DNA of 8,735 nt from an uncultured bacterium (GTDB lineage: Bacteria > Bacillota > Clostridia > Lachnospirales > Lachnospiraceae). The stretch is taken from the NCBI GenBank assembly GCA_946061355.1, contig CAMGRE010000101.1, positions 1 through 8,735 on the forward strand, written 5' to 3'. Below are positions 1-6,566 of this stretch, in pieces (position 1 is the first letter of the stretch; each line of letters opens with the position of its first letter). A model generated the notes under the pieces. The model was not told the DNA's origin. It did no database searches and was given only the letters and a program-made list of their open reading frames with translations. The position numbers were made by a program, and so were the translations under genes.

Positions 1-1
1 C

Positions 2-370
2 CGGTGGAAACCGTATGAGGAAAAGGGGTGTCAGATTATTCCCGTGCCGAAGGGAGCGCACGGAGTGAATCTGCAGGAAGCAATGAAACTGTTAGGGGAG
101 AAGGGTATCGACAGTATCTATCTTGAGGGAGGCAGTGAACTCCATGCATCCGCCCTGGAAGCCGGGCTTGTGCAGGAGATTCATACTTATATCGCACCGA
201 AGCTGTTCGGCGGAAAAGATGCGAGGACTCCGGTGGCGGGTGAGGGAGTGGCGCTGCCCTCGCAGGCCTATCGGATGGAGGTTATGCAGATTGAGCGTAT
301 CGGAGAAGATATCCTGATCAGGAGCAGGGTTCTTCCCAGGGAGGAAAAATTATGTTCACAGGAATCATAG
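2..370 (+). CDS. ribD: RibD C-terminal (reductase) part, 5' end outside window
   Basis: The frame is open from the window edge and gives 122 visible residues before a TAG stop. The visible part matches the end of the reductase domain of bifunctional RibD, which reduces 5-amino-6-(5-phosphoribosylamino)uracil with NADPH after the N-terminal deaminase domain has acted. Diagnostic segments are YLEGGSELHASALEAGL, the EGG substrate-binding motif with its following helix, and YIAPKLFGG. The deaminase domain and its zinc motif lie upstream and cannot be assessed. The last 19 bases overlap the start of ribE, which implies tight translational coupling. A GTG at 44 is only an internal valine codon, because homology continues upstream of it. 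The reductase identity is confident; that the protein is bifunctional is inferred from the family and from the rib operon context. Confidence 0.93.
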   Translation, partial: RWKPYEEKGCQIIPVPKGAHGVNLQEAMKLLGEKGIDSIYLEGGSELHASALEAGLVQEIHTYIAPKLFGGKDARTPVAGEGVALPSQAYRMEVMQIERIGEDILIRSRVLPREEKLCSQES

Positions 371-1065
371 AAGAGGTCGGACAGATTCAGTCGGTCAGCA
401 AAAACAGGGTGTCAGCAGCTTTTGCCATAAAAGCAAACAGCATTCTGCAGGATGTCGCGGTGGGGGACAGCATTGCGGTGAACGGGATCTGCCTCACCGT
501 CACCGGATATACGAAGGACAGTTTTACGGTGGATATGATGCACGAAACCTTTGACCGAACATGTGCAAACGTATGGAAAAGAGGCACCAAAGTCAATCTC
601 GAGCGCGCCATGGCAGCAGGCGGACGTTTTGGCGGTCATATCGTGTCAGGACATATCGACGGCACAGGCACGATCAGCGGGATCAGACAGGATGATAATG
701 CGGTGTGGTATGAGATCACGGCTGATCCGCGCATTCTCCGGTATGTGGTGGAGAAGGGCTCCATCGCCATAGACGGCATCAGCCTGACGGTTGCATCCGT
801 AGGCAAGGATCGTTTTTCTGTATCAACCATTCCGCACACAAGAAATGTGACAACATTGTCGGAAAGAAAAGCGGGAGACAAGGTGAATCTGGAGAATGAC
901 ATTGTCGGGAAATATGTGGAGAGGTTTCTTACGGGCGACCGGAAGGAATCGGTGGCTGCCGGTGTGACAATAGGCGGCGGTGCGTCGGGCTGTGAGGGAA
1001 TCGGCAGGGCAGCAGGCGGCAGCCGCGTGACGAAGCAGCTGTTGGCAGAAAATGGATTCTTATAA
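352..1065 (+). CDS. ribE: Riboflavin synthase, alpha subunit
   Basis: Dismutates two molecules of 6,7-dimethyl-8-ribityllumazine to riboflavin plus the pyrimidine precursor, in the cytosol. The 237-residue protein shows the family's two internally homologous barrels. The first starts with MFTGIIEEVG and holds VNGICLTV (residues 43-50, conserved Cys47) and GGRFGGHIVSGHIDGTG (from residue 90). The second holds DGISLTV (141-147) and ends in NLENDIVGKYVERFL. The ATG at 352 follows AGGGAGG at a normal distance and gives the canonical N-terminus. The protein is about 20 residues longer than the usual 215 or so. The extra length is a Gly/Ala-rich linker (residues about 194-225) before the conserved tail TKQLLAENGFL. 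It overlaps ribD by 19 bases and stops 13 bases before ribBA. The same enzyme is called ribB or ribC in other naming schemes. Confidence 0.96.
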   Translation: MFTGIIEEVGQIQSVSKNRVSAAFAIKANSILQDVAVGDSIAVNGICLTVTGYTKDSFTVDMMHETFDRTCANVWKRGTKVNLERAMAAGGRFGGHIVSGHIDGTGTISGIRQDDNAVWYEITADPRILRYVVEKGSIAIDGISLTVASVGKDRFSVSTIPHTRNVTTLSERKAGDKVNLENDIVGKYVERFLTGDRKESVAAGVTIGGGASGCEGIGRAAGGSRVTKQLLAENGFL

Positions 1066-1072
1066 AGGAGGG
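1064..1072 (+). promoter_or_regulatory. Ribosome binding site that decides the ribBA start
   Basis: AAAGGAGGG overlaps the ribE stop codon and lies six bases before the ATG at 1079. An in-frame ATG at 1052 would add nine residues, but it lies inside ribE, has no Shine-Dalgarno sequence, and precedes the region where family homology starts. The 1079 start is therefore preferred. Confidence 0.85.
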
Positions 1073-1078
1073 ATATTT

Positions 1079-2281
1079 ATGAAAGGATTTGGTACGGTGG
1101 AGCAGGCGCTTGAGGAGCTGAGAGCCGGGCGCATCATTATGGTCACTGACGATGAGGATCGTGAAAATGAGGGAGATTTCATCTGCGCCGCAGAGTTTGC
1201 GGATCAGGCAAATGTGAATTTCATGGCATCAGTAGCAAAGGGGCTGATCTGTATGCCCATGAGCGAGGCTTTTTGCAGGAAGCTTCAGTTTCCGCAGATG
1301 GTCATGGAGAATACGGATAACCACGAGACGGCGTTTACCGTATCCATTGATTATGTGGGGACGACAACAGGCATCTCGGCGGCGGAGCGGAGCATGACCG
1401 CGATGCGGTGTGTGGCAGAGGATGCAAAGCCGGAAGACTTCAGGCGTCCGGGACATATGTTCCCGCTGCTTGCCAAAAAGAACGGTGTGCTGGAGCGAAA
1501 CGGTCACACGGAGGCAACGGTGGATCTGCTGCGCCTTGCGGGATTGAAAGAATGCGGTCTGTGCTGTGAGATCATGCGCGAGGACGGAACCATGATGCGG
1601 ACTTCGGAACTTTTAAAGCTGGCAGAAGAGAAGGGACTTGTGTGCATTACGATCAAAGCTCTGCAGGAGTATCGGAAACGCCATGACAAGCTGGTACACT
1701 GCGAGACCGTCACAAAGCTTCCTACAAAATACGGAAACTTTATGGCATATGCCTATATCAATGAATTGAACGGAGAGCATCATGTCGCACTCGTAAAAGG
1801 TGAGATCGGCGATGGCGAGGATCTGCTGTGCCGTGTTCATTCGGAATGCCTGACGGGGGATGCGTTCGGTTCCCTCAAATGTGACTGCGGCGAGCAGCTT
1901 GCAAATGCCATGAAGCAAATTGAAAAAGAGGGCAGAGGGATTCTATTGTACATGCGCCAGGAGGGCAGAGGGATCGGTCTGGTAAATAAGCTGAAAGCGT
2001 ATGCACTGCAAGATCAGGGCCTGGATACGCTGGAGGCTAATCTTGCGCTCGGCTTTAAGGGGGATGAGAGAGAGTATTATATCGGTGCGCAGATCCTTGC
2101 GGATATTGGGGCGAAATCCCTACGCCTGCTCACGAACAATCCGGATAAGGTCTATGAACTTTCCGATTACGGCATGGAGATTAGAGAGCGCGTGCCGATC
2201 GAGATCGAGCCGACGGAGTATGATCTGTTCTATCTGCAGACTAAGAAAAAGAAAATGCGGCATATGTTGAAAGTACAGTAG
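1079..2281 (+). CDS. ribBA: Bifunctional DHBP synthase / GTP cyclohydrolase II
   Basis: Supplies both precursors of riboflavin: RibB makes 3,4-dihydroxy-2-butanone 4-phosphate from ribulose 5-phosphate, and RibA opens the GTP ring. The protein is 400 residues, normal for the fusion. RibB (about 1-200) shows the acidic loop TDDEDRENEGD (23-33), the TTTGISAAERS region, and GHTEA (142-146). RibA (about 205-400) shows the zinc ligands Cys257, Cys268 and Cys270 in HSECLTGD and CDCG, with the spacing seen in E. coli RibA (11 and 2). It also has the catalytic RQEGRGIGL starting at Arg293, and LTNNPDKV. Both halves keep their key residues, so both activities are expected. Start chosen at 1079 by its ribosome binding site. 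It lies 13 bases after ribE and 96 bases before ribH. Confidence 0.97.
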   Translation: MKGFGTVEQALEELRAGRIIMVTDDEDRENEGDFICAAEFADQANVNFMASVAKGLICMPMSEAFCRKLQFPQMVMENTDNHETAFTVSIDYVGTTTGISAAERSMTAMRCVAEDAKPEDFRRPGHMFPLLAKKNGVLERNGHTEATVDLLRLAGLKECGLCCEIMREDGTMMRTSELLKLAEEKGLVCITIKALQEYRKRHDKLVHCETVTKLPTKYGNFMAYAYINELNGEHHVALVKGEIGDGEDLLCRVHSECLTGDAFGSLKCDCGEQLANAMKQIEKEGRGILLYMRQEGRGIGLVNKLKAYALQDQGLDTLEANLALGFKGDEREYYIGAQILADIGAKSLRLLTNNPDKVYELSDYGMEIRERVPIEIEPTEYDLFYLQTKKKKMRHMLKVQ

Positions 2282-2362
2282 GTTGACATAAATCATAAAT
2301 GGTTTACATAAAGCGATAAAACATATATCAAAAGTGTAACTATGCAATAGGTTAACATAAAG
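2281..2362 (+). repeat. Three direct repeats GGTTNACATAAA in the ribBA-ribH gap
   Basis: GGTTGACATAAA at 2281-2292, GGTTTACATAAA at 2301-2312 and GGTTAACATAAA at 2350-2361 differ only at the fifth base. The last two are also followed by G. The first overlaps the ribBA stop codon, and the last ends just before the ribH ribosome binding site (2364-2370). Start-to-start spacings are 20 and 49 bases. They fill a gap of 96 bases in an otherwise tightly packed operon. No dyad symmetry strong enough for a terminator is visible. Whether they bind a protein, form -35 boxes (each holds TTNACA) or are inert is not known. Confidence 0.75.
2303..2331 (+). promoter_or_regulatory. Weak candidate internal promoter before ribH
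   Basis: TTTACA (2303-2308, one mismatch to the -35 consensus, inside the second GGTTNACATAAA copy) is followed 17 bases later by TATCAA (2326-2331, four of six matches). A fully consensus TTGACA lies at 2283-2288, but only a poor -10 (TACATA, 2305-2310) sits at a suitable distance. An internal promoter would explain the gap. The boxes are weak and the stretch is AT-rich, so chance is plausible. Confidence 0.25.
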
Positions 2363-2377
2363 TAAGGAGGAGACAAA

Positions 2378-2842
2378 ATGAAAACAGTAGAAGGAATGAT
2401 GACAGGAAAAGGAATGAAGATCGGCATTGTGGCATCCCGTTTTAATGAGTTTATCACAACAAAGCTGATCGGCGGTGCGGAGGATGTGCTGCTCAGACAT
2501 GAGGTGGCGCCGGAGGATATCACGCTTGCCTGGGTGCCCGGAGCGTTTGAGATTCCCGTGATCGCGAAGAAGATGGCAGAGAGCCGGAAATACGATGCGA
2601 TCATCTGCCTGGGCGCGGTGATCAGAGGAAGCACATCTCACTATGATTATGTGTGCAACGAGGCTTCCAAGGGAATTTCACAGGTTTCCATGCAGACCGG
2701 CGTTCCGGTACTCTTCGGAGTATTGACCACGGAAAATATCGAGCAGGCGATCGAGCGAGCCGGAACCAAAGCCGGAAACAAGGGCGCAGATTGTGCAAAC
2801 GGTGCGATCGAGATGGTGAATCTGATGCGTGCGCTGGGATAG
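2378..2842 (+). CDS. ribH: 6,7-dimethyl-8-ribityllumazine synthase (beta subunit)
   Basis: Condenses 5-amino-6-ribitylaminouracil with 3,4-dihydroxy-2-butanone 4-phosphate to give the lumazine substrate of RibE. It normally forms an icosahedral 60-mer shell or a pentamer. The 154 residues are the usual full length. Visible motifs are ASRFNEFIT (19-27), WVPGAFEIPV (52-61), GAVIRGSTSHYDYVCNEA (79-96) with catalytic His88, and PVLFGVLTTENIEQA. The start is fixed by AAGGAGG at 2364-2370, seven bases upstream. As the last gene of the rib operon it completes the ribD-E-BA-H order. No clear terminator follows; instead there is a tandem repeat array and then the ATPase gene. Confidence 0.97.
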   Translation: MKTVEGMMTGKGMKIGIVASRFNEFITTKLIGGAEDVLLRHEVAPEDITLAWVPGAFEIPVIAKKMAESRKYDAIICLGAVIRGSTSHYDYVCNEASKGISQVSMQTGVPVLFGVLTTENIEQAIERAGTKAGNKGADCANGAIEMVNLMRALG

Positions 2843-2847
2843 GATAG

Positions 2848-2936
2848 AAATCGTAAACTCGTGCAAAAATGGATTGCAAGAAATTGTAAATTCGTGCAAA
2901 AATGCATTGATAAAAACTGTAAATTCGGTATTGATA
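2848..2936 (+). repeat. 33-bp tandem repeat array, about 2.7 copies, after ribH
   Basis: Unit 1 (2848-2880) and unit 2 (2881-2913) are exactly 33 bases each and agree at 27 of 33 positions. They share the core CGTGCAAAAATG preceded by GTAAA. Unit 3 (2914-2936) matches unit 2 at 21 of 23 aligned positions but lacks nine internal bases (those at 2895-2903 in unit 2). Read in one frame the array encodes an 11-residue period (EIVNSCKNGLQ, EIVNSCKNALI), but that frame has only a GTG start inside ribH and no ribosome binding site. The core TTGTAAATTCGTGCAA has a weak dyad (TTGNA-N6-TNCAA), compatible with a protein-binding site. The array lies directly upstream of the candidate ATPase promoter. Confidence 0.85.
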
Positions 2937-2959
2937 TTTCCTGCTGAAGGGGATAAACT
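2931..2959 (+). promoter_or_regulatory. Candidate sigma-A promoter for the ATPase gene
   Basis: TTGATA (2931-2936, five of six to -35 consensus) is separated by exactly 17 bases from TAAACT (2954-2959, four of six to -10). Transcription would start near 2966, giving a leader of about 44 bases before the ATG at 3010. The -35 box coincides with the end of the truncated third 33-bp repeat, so a protein bound to the array could touch RNA polymerase. Moderate match in AT-rich DNA; not verified. Confidence 0.4.
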
Positions 2960-2998
2960 ATTAAAGAAAGCAGTTATATTCAATGCTTTTTTGCGTGC

Positions 2999-3004
2999 AG
3001 GAGG
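2999..3004 (+). promoter_or_regulatory. Ribosome binding site that decides the ATPase start
   Basis: AGGAGG five bases before the ATG at 3010. The alternative in-frame ATG at 2983 would place this site inside the coding region and has no Shine-Dalgarno sequence of its own. The 3010 start gives MFKRKIYSD, the typical N-terminus of this ATPase family. Confidence 0.85.
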
Positions 3005-3009
3005 TACAG

Positions 3010-4356
3010 ATGTTCAAGAGAAAGATTTACAGTGATATTTTGAAATGGAAAGAAGAATCAGAAGGAACATCAGCGCTGCTTATCGAAGGTGCAAGGCGTA
3101 TCGGGAAGAGTACCGTTGTCGAAGAATTTGCAAGAAATGAATATAAAGATTATATAATGATAGATTTTTCCATTGCAGAACAGGCAATAAAAGATAACTT
3201 TGATAATATCGGCAATATGGATACTTTCTTTCGCAATCTGTTTATTATAGTGGGAAAGACATTGCCGCAAAGAGAGGCGGTTATTGTTTTTGATGAGGTT
3301 CAGCTTTTTCCGAAAGCGAGACAGGCAATCAAACATTTGGTGAAGGATGGAAGATATGATTATATTGAAACAGGCTCGCTGATCTCGATCAATAAAAACG
3401 TGAAGGATATTTTGATTCCGTCTGAGGAGGAAAGCCTGCAGATGTATCCTATGGATTTTGAGGAATTTCTCTGGGCTGTCGGAAATAATCTTTATGCGGA
3501 CGTTATCAGGGAAGCTTATAATAACAGGAAACCGTTGGGAGAAGATAATCACAGGAAAGTCATGCAGATATTCAGAAATTATCTGGCTGTCGGAGGAATG
3601 CCGCAGGCAGTAAGTGCGTATGTGGACGGAAAGGATTTTGTTTCAATAGATCGTGTAAAAAGAAATATCTTAAAATTATATAGAAAAGATTTACAAAAAC
3701 ATGATGAAGAAGAAGGTGACAGAGCCGGAGTCGTGTTTCAATCACTGCCGGAACAATTGTCAAATCATAATCATATATTCAAATTGTCAACTGTAGATGC
3801 AAATGCCAGAACAAGAAACTGTAGAAATGCAATTGATTTTTTGGATCAGTCTATGATCGTGAACAATTGTATCAATGTAACACAGCCGGAAGTAGCTTTG
3901 GGGTTGTATGCGGACAGATCCAGGTTTAAAATGTTTATGGGAGATACAGGCCTTTTGGTAACTTATATTTTACAGAACAGCAAAGAGATTCCGGAAAAAT
4001 TGTATCGCGCGCTTGTTTTGGATGATATCGGTATCAATCAGGGAATGATCTTTGAAAATATGGTGGCGCAGATGCTGAAGATGTCCGGTTATGATCTGTA
4101 TTTTCATGAATATGATTATAAAGCTGCGGAAAATGAGTCCGAGAAGCACTATGAGATTGACTTCCTGATCGTAAAAGGGAAGCGGGTTGTTCCGATCGAA
4201 GTAAAATCTTCTGATTATAGGAATCATAAATCTTTTGATTATTTTAAAGAGAAGTATCAGATTAAAATGAATGAAAGATATATTATATATACGAAAGATA
4301 TGAAATGGAAAGATGATATTCTGTTTATTCCGATCTATATGACAATGTGTTTATAA
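3010..4356 (+). CDS. AAA_14/DUF4143 family P-loop ATPase
   Basis: A 448-residue protein of the widespread, functionally uncharacterised ATPase family with an N-terminal AAA_14 NTPase domain and a C-terminal DUF4143 domain. Walker A is GARRIGKST (27-35, Lys33). Walker B is VIVFDEVQ (Asp95, Glu96), followed by DYIETGSLISI, the usual sensor-like strand, and then MYPMDFEEFLW. The C-terminal domain carries EIDFLIV with Asp384 and IEVKSS with Glu397 and Lys399. This D-x(12)-E-x-K pattern resembles a PD-(D/E)XK nuclease core, but nuclease activity is not shown for the family as far as I know. No signal peptide or membrane segment is seen. The gene is markedly AT-rich relative to its neighbours, sits alone between the rib operon and a peroxide-stress cluster, and follows a tandem repeat array. 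These signs fit an accessory, possibly transferred gene. Its biological role is unknown. Confidence 0.9.
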   Translation: MFKRKIYSDILKWKEESEGTSALLIEGARRIGKSTVVEEFARNEYKDYIMIDFSIAEQAIKDNFDNIGNMDTFFRNLFIIVGKTLPQREAVIVFDEVQLFPKARQAIKHLVKDGRYDYIETGSLISINKNVKDILIPSEEESLQMYPMDFEEFLWAVGNNLYADVIREAYNNRKPLGEDNHRKVMQIFRNYLAVGGMPQAVSAYVDGKDFVSIDRVKRNILKLYRKDLQKHDEEEGDRAGVVFQSLPEQLSNHNHIFKLSTVDANARTRNCRNAIDFLDQSMIVNNCINVTQPEVALGLYADRSRFKMFMGDTGLLVTYILQNSKEIPEKLYRALVLDDIGINQGMIFENMVAQMLKMSGYDLYFHEYDYKAAENESEKHYEIDFLIVKGKRVVPIEVKSSDYRNHKSFDYFKEKYQIKMNERYIIYTKDMKWKDDILFIPIYMTMCL

Positions 4357-4384
4357 AAAATCTGATTTACAGGAGGAAAAAGAA

Positions 4385-4843
4385 ATGCTTGCAGTAGGGA
4401 CAAAGGCGCCGGATTTCGCATTCCCGGATCAGAATGGTGATATGCATAAACTCAGCGATTATCTTGGCAAAAAGGTGATTCTCTATTTTTACCCGAAGGA
4501 CAACACGCCGGGATGTACGAAGCAGGCTTGCGGGTTCTCAGACAGATATCCGCAGTTTACGGAGAAGGGAGCGGTAATCCTGGGAGTGAGCAAGGATTCT
4601 GTCTCGTCTCACAAGAAGTTTGAGGAGAAGTATGGCCTGGCGTTTACGTTGCTTGCAGACCCGGAGCGCAAAGTCATTGAGGCTTATGATGTGTGGAAAG
4701 AGAAGAAAAACTATGGCAAGGTTTCCATGGGTGTGGTTCGCACCACGTATCTCATTGACGAGGATGGTGTCATCGTAAAGGCGAATGATAAGGTAAAGGC
4801 AGCCGATGATCCGGAAAAGATGTTACAGGAACTGGAAGCATGA
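4385..4843 (+). CDS. bcp: Bcp/PrxQ-type thioredoxin-dependent peroxiredoxin
   Basis: Reduces hydrogen peroxide and organic hydroperoxides using a cysteine that is re-reduced by thioredoxin. The 152-residue cytosolic protein has the Bcp signature YFYPKDNTPGCTKQAC, with peroxidatic Cys44 and candidate resolving Cys49 (five residues apart, as in E. coli Bcp). It also has GVSKDSVSSHKKFEEKYGL and RTTYLIDEDG near the end. AGGAGG at 4371-4376 lies eight bases before the ATG. The stop codon overlaps the yaaA start as ATGA (4840-4843), so the two are almost certainly translated from one message. The 28-base gap after the ATPase holds no terminator or clear promoter, so bcp may be read from upstream or from a promoter inside the ATPase 3' end. 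Confidence 0.95.
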   Translation: MLAVGTKAPDFAFPDQNGDMHKLSDYLGKKVILYFYPKDNTPGCTKQACGFSDRYPQFTEKGAVILGVSKDSVSSHKKFEEKYGLAFTLLADPERKVIEAYDVWKEKKNYGKVSMGVVRTTYLIDEDGVIVKANDKVKAADDPEKMLQELEA

Positions 4844-5586
4844 AGATCATTCTTTCACCCGCAAAAAAGATGAATGTGGAGACGGACATTCTCCTGCCGT
4901 CAGGTCTGCCGGAGTATCTTGACCGGACGGAAGTGATCTTATCCTGGCTGAGAAGCAAATCTTTCGGGGAACTAAAGAAGCTCTGGGGATGCAATGACAA
5001 GATTGCGGAGCAGAACTTTGAGCGCCTGGGACATATGGATCTTAGGAAGAATCTGACTCCGGCGGTGCTCGCCTATGAAGGCATTGCGTACCAGTATATG
5101 GCTCCGGCGGTATTCGAGAACGATCACTTTGATTATGTGCGGGAGCACCTGCGGATACTGTCCGGATTTTACGGAGTGTTGCGGGCGATGGATGGCGTGA
5201 CGCCGTATCGGCTTGAGATGCAGGCGAAGGCATCTATTGACGGAAGTAAAGATCTCTATGAGTTCTGGGGACGCAGATTGTATGAGTCTGTCAGGGATGA
5301 GAGTGGGGTGATTATCAATCTGGCGTCAAAGGAGTATTCGAAATGCATCGAGAAATATCTGACTCCGGCGGACAGATATATCACAATCACTTTCTGTGAG
5401 AAATCAGGGGATAAGCTGGTCATCAAGGGAACCTATGCCAAGATGGCGAGAGGTGAGATGGTGCGTTTCATGGCAGAGAACCGGATCGAGGATCCGGAAG
5501 AAATACGGAAATTTGACAGGCTTGGATATTTGCACCGTGAGGAACTGTCTTCCGATACGGAATATGTTTTTGAGAGGATTACATAG
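4840..5586 (+). CDS. yaaA: YaaA family (DUF328/UPF0246) peroxide stress protein
   Basis: A 248-residue protein matching E. coli YaaA along its length. Visible motifs are ILSPAKKM (4-11), AYEGIAYQYMAP, LRILSGFYGVLRAMDG, PYRLEMQ, NLASKEYSKC, KGTYAKMARG (196-205) and RFMAENRI. In E. coli YaaA is OxyR-induced and limits hydrogen peroxide damage by keeping free intracellular iron low; its molecular activity is still poorly defined. Here the start overlaps the bcp stop by four bases (ATGA), which pairs peroxide removal with peroxide damage control and supports the same role. That functional link is inference. The next gene, cysK, begins 43 bases downstream with no terminator between. Confidence 0.93.
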   Translation: MKIILSPAKKMNVETDILLPSGLPEYLDRTEVILSWLRSKSFGELKKLWGCNDKIAEQNFERLGHMDLRKNLTPAVLAYEGIAYQYMAPAVFENDHFDYVREHLRILSGFYGVLRAMDGVTPYRLEMQAKASIDGSKDLYEFWGRRLYESVRDESGVIINLASKEYSKCIEKYLTPADRYITITFCEKSGDKLVIKGTYAKMARGEMVRFMAENRIEDPEEIRKFDRLGYLHREELSSDTEYVFERIT

Positions 5587-5629
5587 AACATAATCAGAGA
5601 TATCATAAAATATCAAAAGGAGAATAACC

Positions 5630-6532
5630 ATGTACACCAGTAACATATTGGATTTGATCGGCAATACGCCACTCTTAAGTCTGGAGGAGACGACGGGAAT
5701 CAAGCTTTACGCGAAAGCGGAATTCCTGAATCCGGGCGGAAGCATCAAGGACAGGATCGCACTCAACATGCTGGAAGAGGCGGAAAAGTGCGGGAAGCTG
5801 CGCCCGGGTATGACAATCATCGAGCCTACTTCCGGGAACACCGGAATCGGGCTTGCACTTTGCGGAGTGCGCAAAGGCTACAGAGTGATCATTGTCATGC
5901 CGGAAAATATGAGCGAGGAGCGCAAGAAGATCATTCACGCGCTCGGTGCAGAGCTTGTTTTGACCCCGCCGGAACTGAGCATCGGCGGTTCTGTGGCTAA
6001 GGCGGAGGAGATTGCGTCCTCCTCGGACGAATATTTTGTGCCACAGCAGTTTGAGAATCCGGCGAATCCGGATACACATTATAAGACGACGGCAAGAGAG
6101 ATCGTAGAGCAGCTCGGTAAGAAAATTGATATTTTAGTGTCCGGCATCGGCAGCGGCGGTACGCTGCAGGGAATCGCCCGGTATCTGCTCGAGCAGAATC
6201 CGGATTGCAAAATTGTGGCGGTGGAGCCGAAGAATGTGTCGGCGCTTCTCGGAGATGAGCCGGGACTTCACCAGATACAGGGAATCGGAGACGGGTTCAT
6301 TCCGGCAGTGTTGGATACGAAGATCATCACGGACATTGTGGAGGTGTCGGATGATGATGCCATTCAGACCGCGAGAGATCTGGCAAGAGTTCAGGGACTT
6401 CTGGTCGGAACTTCGTCCGGTGCAAATGTGTGGGCGGCAAAACAGATGGCGGAGAAATACGGAGAAGACAAGGTTATCGTCACGGTTCTGCCTGACCGCG
6501 CGGAACGGTATTTCAGTACGTCGTTGATCTAG
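5630..6532 (+). CDS. cysK: Cysteine synthase A (O-acetylserine sulfhydrylase)
   Basis: PLP enzyme that makes L-cysteine from O-acetylserine and sulfide in the cytosol. The 300 residues are full length for the family. The PLP lysine is Lys40 in NPGGSIKDR (34-42; many homologues have SVKDR). The substrate-binding loop is EPTSGNTG (65-72), the phosphate-binding loop is GIGSGGT (172-178), and the C-terminus LPDRAERYFSTSLI matches CysK rather than cystathionine beta-synthase. AGGAG at 5618-5622 precedes the ATG. It follows yaaA by 43 bases without a terminator and is followed by one, so it is probably the last gene of the bcp-yaaA-cysK group. Cysteine supply for thiol-based defence would be a sensible partner of a peroxiredoxin. 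No cysE or CymR-type site is seen. Confidence 0.95.
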   Translation: MYTSNILDLIGNTPLLSLEETTGIKLYAKAEFLNPGGSIKDRIALNMLEEAEKCGKLRPGMTIIEPTSGNTGIGLALCGVRKGYRVIIVMPENMSEERKKIIHALGAELVLTPPELSIGGSVAKAEEIASSSDEYFVPQQFENPANPDTHYKTTAREIVEQLGKKIDILVSGIGSGGTLQGIARYLLEQNPDCKIVAVEPKNVSALLGDEPGLHQIQGIGDGFIPAVLDTKIITDIVEVSDDDAIQTARDLARVQGLLVGTSSGANVWAAKQMAEKYGEDKVIVTVLPDRAERYFSTSLI

Positions 6533-6538
6533 GGAAAG

Positions 6539-6566
6539 AAAAGAGCTCTCAAACGGGCTCTTTTTT
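6539..6566 (+). terminator. Rho-independent terminator after cysK
   Basis: AAAAGAGC (6539-6546) pairs with GCTCTTTT (6557-6564) around a ten-base loop, followed by a run of six T ending at 6566. The stem has only three G-C pairs plus A-T pairs, so termination may be incomplete. That would let some transcription enter the exonuclease gene 26 bases further on, which has no promoter that I can see. Confidence 0.75.

Noticed and set aside
1052..1078. Upstream ATG extension of ribBA
   Set aside because: No ribosome binding site, overlaps ribE, and adds residues not seen in the family.
2281..2377. FMN riboswitch before ribH
   Set aside because: The conserved RFN element segments and their GC-rich helices are absent; the gap is AT-rich with simple direct repeats.
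2120..2641. 173-residue open frame on the - strand over the ribBA end and ribH start
   Set aside because: Antisense to ribBA and ribH; its Tyr/Leu/Phe-rich middle only reflects the AT-rich GGTTNACATAAA gap.
2848..2936. CRISPR array
   Set aside because: The units abut each other with no unique spacers, there are fewer than three full copies, and no cas gene is present.
2829..3035. 68-residue + strand frame containing the 11-residue repeat EIVNSCKNxLx
   Set aside because: GTG start inside ribH with no ribosome binding site, and it overlaps the ATPase start. Not listed as a gene; kept only as an alternative reading of the repeat array.
5599..5614. GATAT-N6-ATATC dyad upstream of cysK as a regulatory site
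   Set aside because: Only five-bp arms in AT-rich DNA; no matching -35/-10 pair and no resemblance to known CymR sites.
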